Source: Odontesthes bonariensis
Taxonomy: Eukaryota > Chordata > Actinopteri > Atheriniformes > Atherinopsidae
Direction of reading: 5' to 3'
Length of the DNA: 64,000 nucleotides
NCBI RefSeq assembly: GCF_027942865.1
Contig: NC_134509.1
Span: 32,228,197 to 32,292,196 of the forward strand
Positions 57,263 to 64,000 of the stretch are shown here, piece by piece. Below the pieces are notes generated by a model. It had not been told where the DNA came from and searched no databases. It saw nothing but the letters and a program-made list of their open reading frames with translations. The position numbers were made by a program, and so were the translations under genes. Numbering within the stretch: the first letter of the stretch is position 1; every line of letters starts with the position of its first letter.

Positions 57263-59695
57263 TGCGCTTATACTCTGTTCACGTGACATGCGCGAGTAAA
57301 ACATGTGATATGATCAAACGAGATTGTCTAACCACAGAAGCTGCACTCAGGTCACGTGACACGGGGAGCAAAGTTATGAAACAGTCTACTGGAGAGGACT
57401 CGCAAGCAAAGCTGTAACCTACACAATGGCCTCAGGCTCAACAGAACCAGACCCTGCGGGGATGCTAGTTTCAAAGAGGAACTGCACATCAGTCGTGTGG
57501 GACTATTTTGGTTTTAAAGTGATGGTTCGGAGTAGATTCACCAGGTCATTTGAACCGTGACATCCAGCCAAGTAGCCCACCCGAAGTTTTTCCGATCTTG
57601 GCCGAACATCAGCCGAGTTAGCTTAGCCGAGTTAGCTTATCCCGAATAGCTTAGTAGGCTACAAGCGCTAACGGACCCTGGCAGTATCTCCAAAATTACC
57701 ACACTAAAATCATATGCCATGACACCAAACTTCTACAGAAGTATAAATATGGTCTGTACTCACAAAACGATGCATTTGGAAGTTTGTACATAGTCCAGGA
57801 GTTTATTATTATCAACACAAGCCTGATAGCTTTTCTGCTGCTAAAGCTGCGTCGACGTCACTTCTGGGAGCTTCAAAGTAAGATGAGGGTTGATCTACTA
57901 CTGTAGACAACAAAGCAAGGCTGCTCAATTTCTCCATTTATAAAATAAATTCACAACTCTACAACATAAAAATTCATGTAGAATATAGCACATACTTTGT
58001 TGTCTACAGTAGTAGATCATTGATAATAATAAACTCCTGGACTATGTACAAACTTCTAAATGCATCGTTTTGTGAGTACAGACCATATTTGTACTACTGT
58101 AGAAGTTTGGTTCATGGCATGTGTTTCCTTGTTCCTTGTCAACACTTTATGCTCAGATGTTTGTAAGCTCAAAATATACTATTGTGTTTGTTCAAATATA
58201 CTGTTTTGTTAAATAAAAACGTCAGTCATCAATTCATGCATCACCTCATGTCATCATAACAGAGGTCTGTCTTCCAGGAAAGAACAGTTTAAAATTAATG
58301 TAATATAGTTTTAGCCATACTGTATGATGTATTGCTTGTCTTTGTTTAATAATACAGAAGACAAAGACCTTAAAAAATAATCGCATCGCAATCGCAATAT
58401 TGGCGCGAAAAATCGCAATTAGATTATTTTCCATAATCGTTCAGCCCTACTGCTGAGTCTGTCTCAGCTCCATGAATGTCAGTCATTCTTTTCTCACACT
58501 TGGCGTTTCCTCTGCTGCCCAGGCAAAGCAAATCAGGATACCTTTGAATCATTCCAATTATGATCCTCAATCAGACACACAATAGAGTCTTTATAGAATT
58601 TTTCTCCTTGGAACCATAAAAACTGCAGGAAATTTAATACAAAACACACAGTGTGATTGATTCTTTGGATCAATGAGATTAAATTTATAGTCTGTAGGTC
58701 AGGGACACTTAAGTTTCTTTTCATCTCCTTTCTCTCCTTCCATATTATCTTCCAGTGTTTGTTTTGTTTTTTTTTAGTTTGGTCTTTCCTTTGCCGAAGT
58801 AGTTTAATTCCTTATATTCATGTTACTCACACCTGCTTCCACTTCTTGTTTGATCTTTCACTGCTGATAAATCCATCCTCTCCTGTCCTCCTCCACTATT
58901 AGTGCGGCCAAGACGAAGCCCGTCATCGCTGAGCCAGAGATTCATGGCAGCCACTCTTTGGATGGTGTGACAGGCTTCTTGTTGCTGATGTCAGAGGGTT
59001 TAATTAATGCCCTTGAGTCTGCCCACGGCCCAGAGCAGGTCAATCAGGTTAGCAGATAAGTCCTGAGAATGCTTTCCCACGCCCCTTTATTTTCTGCACA
59101 CAAAATGTTTTTCTGCTTTTGTTCGCAAAACATCAACTGTGCTTTCCATGTAAATGTGCGTCCCTCCCTTTCTGCCCTGCTTTTACTGACCCTGCGCCAT
59201 CCTTCATCTCCCTCTGCTTCTTATCCTCCTCGCTGATATCATCTCTGTTATTTTGTTGTTTCCGTTTCTAGTCTTTGGCCTTTGTGGTTCAGGTCTGGTT
59301 TCCGTGGCCCCTTTGGTTCAGTATCCACTGATGTCTTTTCTCCCTCTCTTATTCTCCTTTCTGATTGGAATCTTTTTAGACTCACGTCCTCTCTCATTAT
59401 TTTTAATTGTGTTCATCGTCCTCACTTTTTCAACCAGAATCTCTCTTACTTCAACCCCGTCTTCTCTGCTGTACTCTGTAGGAAATTGTTGCCATGGTAG
59501 CAGCGGAGCTGGCCCAGCAGAGCAGTCTGGAGGCAGTGGCTCAGTCTGTGGTGGAGAGGGTCAAGCGGCTTCACCATGACGTCTACGTGTCCGGCCGTCA
59601 GAGGGCGACCTACTGTTCTCGGCACGAGGACATGACCCTGCTCATCCGCACACTCAATTACCCACTGGCAGACGCAGTGCTCACACCCACACAGG
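47986..59695 (+). CDS. tab1: TAK1-binding protein 1 (TAB1), coding exons 1-9, 3' part beyond the window
   Basis: TAB1 is a cytosolic adaptor that activates the kinase TAK1 (MAP3K7) and promotes p38-alpha autophosphorylation in inflammatory and TGF-beta signalling. Nine exons join in phase into about 381 codons. The start is MAAQRRTLMQS, then SWTDDLPLCEMCGVG, then the PP2C-like domain. Where active PP2C phosphatases read GVFDGHGG, this has GVFNGYDGS, so metal- and phosphate-binding residues are replaced, as expected for a pseudophosphatase. Later landmarks are GGATAVVALMLNNKLYVANVG, NEDELQRL, RRLGDYRVK, KPVIAEPEIHG, LDGVTGFLLLMSEGL and RHEDMTLLIR. The family is about 500 aa long, so the p38- and TAK1-binding tail exons are still to come. 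No match to them is seen in the remaining 4.3 kb. Confidence 0.96.
48019..48718 (+). other. tab1: tab1 intron 1
   Basis: 700 bases of intron with no recognised element. Confidence 0.6.
48719..48852 (+). CDS. tab1: tab1 coding exon 2
   Basis: Acceptor CTATCATAG, donor GTGAAT. Encodes QHQSWTDDLPLCEMCGVG to DGHLRLR, the N-terminal conserved segment before the PP2C-like fold. Ends two bases into an Arg codon. Confidence 0.94.
48853..49771 (+). other. tab1: tab1 intron 2
   Basis: About 920 bases, AT-rich, with A and T runs (49069-49081, 49601-49615). No recognised element. Confidence 0.6.
49772..49925 (+). CDS. tab1: tab1 coding exon 3
   Basis: Acceptor AACCAATTAG is pyrimidine-poor close to the AG, but the frame and homology fix it. 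Encodes GEDGCFLYGVFNGYDGSRVA to DVRRILTQ, with the altered PP2C motif. Donor GTCTGT. Confidence 0.93.
50375..50470 (+). CDS. tab1: tab1 coding exon 4
   Basis: Acceptor GTGCTCACAG, donor GTATAC. Thirty-two codons, AFDVVEKSYFDTIDDALAEK to LLPHNE. Confidence 0.94.
50807..50835. repeat. C13 run with (CA)n microsatellite
   Basis: Thirteen C residues followed by eight CA units, in tab1 intron 4. Confidence 0.9.
51054..51192 (+). CDS. tab1: tab1 coding exon 5
   Basis: Acceptor GGGTGGTCAG, donor GTATGG. Encodes SQKVQERLKELEQEVSGG and the conserved strand pair ATAVVALMLNNKLYVANVG. GC-rich in the second half. Confidence 0.95.
51535..51872 (+). mobile_element. tRNA-derived SINE-type repeat in tab1 intron 5
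   Basis: The head has a tRNA-like A-box region (GGTAGTTAGCGCTGTCCCC, 51571-51589) and a degraded B box (GGTCCAAATCTC, 51609-51620). The body carries the motif order GTGGAGTTTGCAAGTTTTCC, TACTCTGGCTTCCTCCCACA and TGGCGAACTGTCTAGGGTG, ending in GGCTCCAGCCCCCC. This is a widespread teleost repeat. The copy is moderately diverged. Confidence 0.7.
52365..52560 (-). repeat. tRNA-related dispersed repeat
   Basis: AGACAGGAAGCAGGGGACAG, AACATGCAGCACAGGGCC and a GGGGCGCCTGCTCAACCCAC end belong to a common fish dispersed repeat. Its last part reads on the minus strand like a tRNA head with a GTGGGTTGAGCAGGC A-box region. Confidence 0.5.
52561..54935 (+). other. tab1: Rest of tab1 intron 5
   Basis: 2.4 kb of intron with a short (GT)n at 53959-53979 and no other recognised element. 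Confidence 0.55.
54936..55052 (+). CDS. tab1: tab1 coding exon 6
   Basis: Acceptor TGTGTCTCCAG, donor GTGAGA. Encodes TNRVLLCKSSSDGQNQVLQI to HSTDNEDELQRLTALG. Confidence 0.95.
55053..56680 (+). other. tab1: tab1 intron 6
   Basis: 1.6 kb of intron. Short A and T runs only. I see no gene or repeat that I can name. Confidence 0.55.
56681..56792 (+). CDS. tab1: tab1 coding exon 7
   Basis: Acceptor CCTGTTGTATAG, donor GTGAAG. Encodes VDSARVRQAGQIAGQSSTRR, then LGDYRVKINYNEIDLL, ending two bases into a Ser codon. Confidence 0.94.
57148..58449. mobile_element. Non-autonomous hAT transposon in tab1 intron 7, with internal foldback
   Basis: An exact 8-base target duplication CTGCTGAG flanks the element (57140-57147 and 58450-58457). 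The termini TAGGGCTGAACGAT and ATCGTTCAGCCCTA are exact 14-base inverted repeats. Subterminal parts carry repeated CGATAT/ATCGCAAT words. There is no transposase frame in 1302 bases. Inside lies a large inverted repeat (57714-58120) and a 29-base A run (57231-57259). The 8-base duplication assigns it to hAT. Confidence 0.92.
57714..58120. repeat. Large imperfect inverted repeat inside the hAT element
   Basis: Arms 57714-57815 and 58020-58120 are about 95% reverse complements. An inner pair, 57891-57915 and 57995-58019, is an exact 25-base inverted repeat. The arms abut on the right but are 75 bases apart on the left (57816-57890), so one side gained or the other lost a segment. The loop is about 80 bases. 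Confidence 0.93.
58903..59047 (+). CDS. tab1: tab1 coding exon 8
   Basis: Acceptor CCACTATTAG, donor GTTAGC. Encodes AAKTKPVIAEPEIHGSHSLD, then GVTGFLLLMSEGLINALESA to EQVNQ. Highly conserved part of the pseudophosphatase domain. Confidence 0.95.
59482..59695 (+). CDS. tab1: tab1 coding exon 9
   Basis: Acceptor GTACTCTGTAG, donor GTAGGA. Encodes EIVAMVAAELAQQSSLEAVA, VERVKRLHHD, YCSRHEDMTLLIRTLNYPLA and TPTQ, ending the PP2C-like domain one base into the next codon. This is the last tab1 exon in the window. Confidence 0.94.
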
Positions 59696-60076
59696 GTAGG
59701 AAATTTCACTCTGGGAAGGCCTGCCTGGAGACAAAAAAACCTCCTGTAATGCCCACACCATGACAGCATTCCTTCGTTAAATTTTTCATAGTTCAGAATC
59801 AGATGGGAAATGCATTATTCATGCATAACGCTGAAAAAGGTCGGGACCGGCGGCTTCCAACCTTTTTGGCCCGTAACCTTTCAAAACGACGCCAACTCTG
59901 AATCTCTTATCAAAGGTGCCATATTTTCATGCATTTTTGGAGCAGAGAGCAATTTTCTTCTCAGATATGCTTTTTTTTTTTTTTTAAATCATGCTCGACA
60001 AAAAAAAATTATTTAGTGTCTAAAATAGGGGGGGTTGTCATCTTACCAGACAAGGTGTTAGTTTCTGCTACTATTT

Positions 60077-60721
60077 AAGGCTACGGCTACACAAAGACGT
60101 TTTTCACTGTAAACGATACTTTTGCTTATCGTTTGGCTGTCGCGGCCACACGGAGCCGGCGTTCCCACTACCCCAAAACGATAGTTTTGGAGAACGGGTT
60201 CCAGAGTGGGAAGATCTGAGAACGGCGTCGTTTCGTTTCCATTGTTACAGCCAAAACGGATTCGTTTACATCTGCGTCACAGCCACATGGCCAACGCCAG
60301 TGACGTATACACATACGTCAGTGACCAGGACAAAAAGCGGCTTCGCGCGCAACATCCATTCAAAATCCGGAAGAAGAAGACAACACAACAAGGACAGACA
60401 GCGATCATCATGGACCCCACAACATTGATAGCAGCACTGCTGCAGACACTGCTAACTACAGCGGCATTGTTGAAGGAACAACGTGAGCTTTGCGTTGGTA
60501 GAAGTAGGGGCGTACACGCATGCGCATTGCTTCTTCTATTGTTCTGGTGTAACCGGTGGGGGTGGCTTACAGCGCACCTAGAGGTGTTTCGTGTGTACTG
60601 CATCGTTTTCAGCAAGCGTCGCGTTTCTATATGGACACAGAAGCTTTCCTGTGTGGTCGCAATCATTTTCGTACCCGTTTTCAAAAAAACCCTCGTTTCG
60701 TTTTCGTGTAGCCATAGCCTA
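60077..60721. mobile_element. Miniature inverted-repeat DNA transposon
   Basis: The ends are inverted repeats: AAGGCTACGGCTACACAAAGACG at the left, and the right end read on the other strand gives TAGGCTATGGCTACACGAAAACG. Subterminal regions repeat the AAACGA and CGTTTT words. The left flank has TTAA (60075-60078) but the right flank reads TAAG, so the target duplication is unclear. The superfamily is open. Confidence 0.65.
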
Positions 60722-61289
60722 AGATTAATTCAATCACGTACGCGTTATTTTTCCCACCCAAACGGGTGACAACAGGAGGGGATTAAAAAAAATTGCTGAT
60801 TAACAACTAACTGTAAGACAGGTATATACTCATTTTGATCTTGCAAAACCACAGATAACTTTGTGTTTTGTACATGCTTTGTACATACTTAGCTTGTTTG
60901 GGTTTGTTGGGGTTTTTTTTGTTTGTTTTTTAGCACAAACATGGTCACAAACAATTTGACAATGTAGCACTATTCCTATATGGGTTCTGTCTGACTTATC
61001 AGTGAAAAAATATTATTAAGATCCCCCGTTGACACGCCTCTGTTCCTCTTTGGTAATTCACACATACCAAACAGGGGACTCGGCACCACATAAATACATA
61101 CAGCCTATGGAGATTGTCACCGCTAGCTGGTGTGAACGTTGCTGTTAGGATTTTCCTCATTTTGGTTAGCAAATAACACTCCCCCATGAAGTCTCTTTAT
61201 GCCTGAGCTGCAGGACAAATCATTTGTGGTATTTGTACAGGAAAACGGGTTCAGGGTGCGTCGTAATGCAGCTCATTGGAATGCTTTAA

Positions 61290-62941
61290 AGATCCTTTGA
61301 CATGAAAATAAATGGAGGCTTTTATGTATTTTTATAGGCTTTAGTGGTTCCCTAATACTGTATCTGAGTTTTTTTCCCCAAAATTCTGCCTTGGTGCAGA
61401 ATTACAGCCAGTCCCAAAAATGAGCTTTCCTTAGGATCCCCAGAATGAGCTGTTTAGTGGGGGTGTGGCCTTACTTACGCCTGTGGTACCTTCGCTATGG
61501 CACGGCAGCCCTATGCCGTAAAACTAGCGAAACCTGTTGAAATGAGCTTACTTTGACAATGTGACGAACTAGTTACTGAACAACCCTCCTAACACAGTCA
61601 AACATCAAGCAAGTGCTACACAAGACACAGCAAAAAAGGCATGCGTGAAGGGGAAAGCAGGAGTGAGGATTTTGACATTCTCAGCTGGTTGCTCTGGTTT
61701 GCAAAGATGCACGTAGCGCGAGTCATTTCAATCAGGGGAAAGGCAGATATCGTGCGCGCCATAACACCAACAGCAGGACGGCTATCAAAACAACAAATAC
61801 GTACACAACACTTGCGTTACAGTAAATGAGGTGTCCACTCGCATACCTCATGCTATTTACCGTTACATTAGCGACAGTGACCGAGCTATTAGCTGCAGAG
61901 CTAACGACACAGACAGACTGACCGTTTTGACTCTGGAACCATGAATGACTCATTATCCTGATGAAATGCACTGAATTTACGGATTCATTCTTCTTCAGGA
62001 AGCTTGAAGTAGGGGCTTTTGGTCTACAATGAGCGAGCTAACCATCTCATGGGCATGCAAACACCTCCAACAGCCCAGTTGGCAGAGATAAGAGCTTGCA
62101 GATGCTATTAGCTGTATAGCTAACGTTAGCTGCTAACGATACAAACCCTTTCCTGTGGTAACAAGCTATGTAGCTATACTGTACATACAGGAAAGCAACA
62201 CAATAATAGAGCGTTAAATTACTTACTCGGGAATGAGATCCTTCCCCATGTAAGGGGGCGAATGGGGCAGGAGACTGATAGGCGGATCGGTGCGGTGTCT
62301 GCAGTGATGCGGGCTCGGCTCTGCACCGGCCCGTCGCGGTGAAAAAGGAGCTGAGCCAGAAGGCAAAGCTCTCGATTTACCGGTCAATCTATGTTCCTAC
62401 CCTCACCTATGGTCAGCTGTGGGTAGTGACCGAGAGAACGAGATCGCGAATACAAGCGGCCGAAATGAGATTCCTCCGCAGGGTGTCTGGGCTCTCCCTT
62501 GGGCTCGGTATTGGCCCAAGTTCTGGAAACATTCGTCTGTGAAATATTTGGCGCACACACAAATCTCTTCAGTTCTGTCGTCACTTTCCCAGAAAAAAAC
62601 AAAATCTGTCCACTGGCTCTTTAGAGGTTCTGATGCAGGAGCTCTAAACAGATTTTTTACATCCATATACAGCGCAATGAGCTGGCCAAAGAGCTGTGGG
62701 TGGGGAAAGGCAGTTTATTGGCTCTGGGGGAAAACAACCTCCATGTCATAAGAGGCGCCACGTCATAACAGGCGGCTTTCCCGATCAGGCCATCTGCATG
62801 GTCACATTTCCAAAGGCGGAGAATAATTTCCAGTGCATGGTTTAGGTCTATCGTCATTTTTAGCCACTGGGGGACCGCAGGCAGGCTAGAGGATTAATGT
62901 TAAACAACCTTAAAAAGTGAAAATTTCATGCCATGGGACCT
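61290..62941. mobile_element. Non-autonomous TTAA-target DNA transposon carrying a LINE piece
   Basis: TTAA lies on both sides (61286-61289 and 62942-62945). The left end AGATCCTTTGACATGAAAA and the complement of the right end AGGTCCCATGGCATGAAAT are inverted repeats with the shared pattern AG-TCC--TG-CATGAAA. No transposase frame is visible. The interior is interrupted by a LINE fragment at 62230-62506. TTAA flanks point to Kolobok or piggyBac-type elements. Confidence 0.7.
62230..62506 (+). mobile_element. LINE C-terminal fragment nested in the TTAA element
   Basis: Plus-strand reading gives VKKELSQKAKLSIYRSIYVP, TLTYG and RTRSRIQAAEMRFLRRVSGL, the region after the thumb of the RTE-like reverse transcriptase family seen at 1-870. 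A deletion after TYG removes a few bases. The upstream part (GGGAATGAGATCCTTCCCC, 62230-62248) belongs to the same LINE with an internal deletion. Neither end is a proper LINE terminus. Confidence 0.75.
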
Positions 62942-64000
62942 TTAATGTTTTAACCGTGGCTCTTAAAACAGCTGTGATACAAAGTTGATATTATTATATT
63001 GAAGATTTGTATATTGTAACAGCTGTGGCTTATGTAGATTGATAAATTGCTATTTAAAAAAATAATTACAAGTGCGCCGATATATTTGTGGACAGAGATT
63101 ATTAATTAATCAAACGCAAGTTTTCAACCAAAAACTGCCACCTTCTGTTGTCCATCGCTTCAGATTTGTTGCGTACGTGTCCTGCTGTCGTTGGTTTATC
63201 TGACGTGTAACTGAATATCATGACTATAAATCACCTTATTGTTAGCTTTGTGTTGATACTGCACCTGCAGCTGCTTACCCCGCCCACTATTGAGTCCTCT
63301 GGGCAGTAAACATAATAAATGAGTGAGTCAACACTCAAGTAGGCCCCCGTCGGCGTTTTGAGAATTTCTCAGTGAGTCGGTGCCAATCACTCTGATTGGC
63401 TGATCGGTGTTGTGAATGAGCTCTAACAGACTCTTTATGTGAATGTAATGTCAACTGGTTGTGTTATTTTATTGAGCTTAAAGTTAAATAAGATTTAAAA
63501 AGTACAAATCAATGGAGACGATGTGTTAGTTTGGAAAAACAAAGATGGGTTTTTGAGTAGTCACGTTAAAACACGTCTATGCTAGAGATCCGCTGCACTC
63601 AAACTGCCTTTATGCAAACACAGCTTTATTTCTAGGCGTATCGGCACAGCCTTTCCCACACTGAGTAATGCACATAGACCATTTCCCCTGTCTGTGCAGG
63701 AGACCTCGTAAAGCTTTTGTAGATTCTGCAGCATAGCTGGCAGTTGGACTTTGCTGTGTATTTGAGTTTTACCTTTTCTGCTTAGATGTGTTCGACATCA
63801 GGAGACACAGCAGGCGGCCCTTTTGACACCGCTGCTTCTTGCCATTGGTGTCACTAAGAATACTAAATGGGCCAAAATGACGAGGTTTATGCTTTAGTTT
63901 AAGGTTCATTTTATGCTGAAAGTGCTTCAGTGTTTTTCTCGGTAATAGTCCTTACATAAAAGTTTGGTAAATGGTGTACCTCACACATTTTTCATGCCAG

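Larger units (their letters stand above)
59696..64000 (+). other. tab1: tab1 intron 9, incomplete at window edge
   Basis: At least 4.3 kb of intron. Over half is transposon sequence (60077-60721 and 61290-62941). From 62946 to the end I see nothing recognisable, and in particular no exon for the TAB1 tail. Confidence 0.6.

Noticed and set aside
60206..60769. 187-codon open frame
   Set aside because: It spans the interior and right end of a miniature transposon and has no transposase motif; chance.
62946..64000. tab1 tail exon (Ser/Thr-rich, p38- and TAK1-binding segment)
   Set aside because: No frame with the expected Ser-rich tail between acceptor and donor signals, so these exons probably lie beyond the window.

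Overview
This is a piece of a ray-finned (teleost) fish nuclear genome. It carries intron-split vertebrate genes with GT-AG splice sites, is AT-rich, and is scattered with repeat types typical of fish: L2-like and RTE-like LINEs, hAT and TTAA-target miniature transposons, a Tc1/mariner relic and tRNA-derived SINEs. Nothing is bacterial, and there is no CRISPR array, operon or RNA gene that I can support. The species cannot be named from the sequence.

Layout. (1) 1-3370: the last coding exon and long 3' UTR of cacng2 (stargazin/TARP gamma-2), plus strand, with a decayed LINE in the preceding intron. (2) 3371-11039: intergenic, holding only repeat fragments. (3) 11040-18870: complete ift27 (RabL4) on the minus strand, seven coding exons (188 aa), with a promoter that holds two inverted CCAAT boxes and an RFX X-box-like site. 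(4) 19747-42700: complete syngr1 (synaptogyrin-1), plus strand, with a 17.7 kb first intron and two alternative terminal exons, each followed by a poly(A) signal. They give predicted 233-aa and 195-aa proteins. (5) 44770-46683: a 5'-truncated, dead L2-like LINE between genes. (6) 47986-64000: tab1 (TAK1-binding protein 1), plus strand. Nine coding exons (about 381 codons) are visible, and the window ends in a transposon-rich ninth intron before the exons for the p38- and TAK1-binding C-terminus.

The genes do not form a pathway. cacng2 and syngr1 act at synapses (AMPA-receptor trafficking and synaptic vesicles), ift27 is a small GTPase of the ciliary IFT-B complex, and tab1 is a pseudophosphatase adaptor of TAK1/p38 signalling. 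cacng2 and ift27 converge, ift27 and syngr1 are head-to-head about 1.1 kb apart, and syngr1 and tab1 are in tandem. As I recall it, the human chromosome 22 orthologues form two separate pairs (CACNG2-IFT27 and SYNGR1-TAB1), so this window may join two blocks of shared synteny.

The most interesting non-gene signals are transposons with exact target duplications (hAT copies at 36962-37487 and 57148-58449, and TTAA-flanked copies at 35986-36537 and 61290-62941), a large foldback structure inside one of them, a long near-perfect palindrome at 36133-36179, and small regulatory signals at the ift27 and tab1 starts. I found no convincing undescribed gene system.
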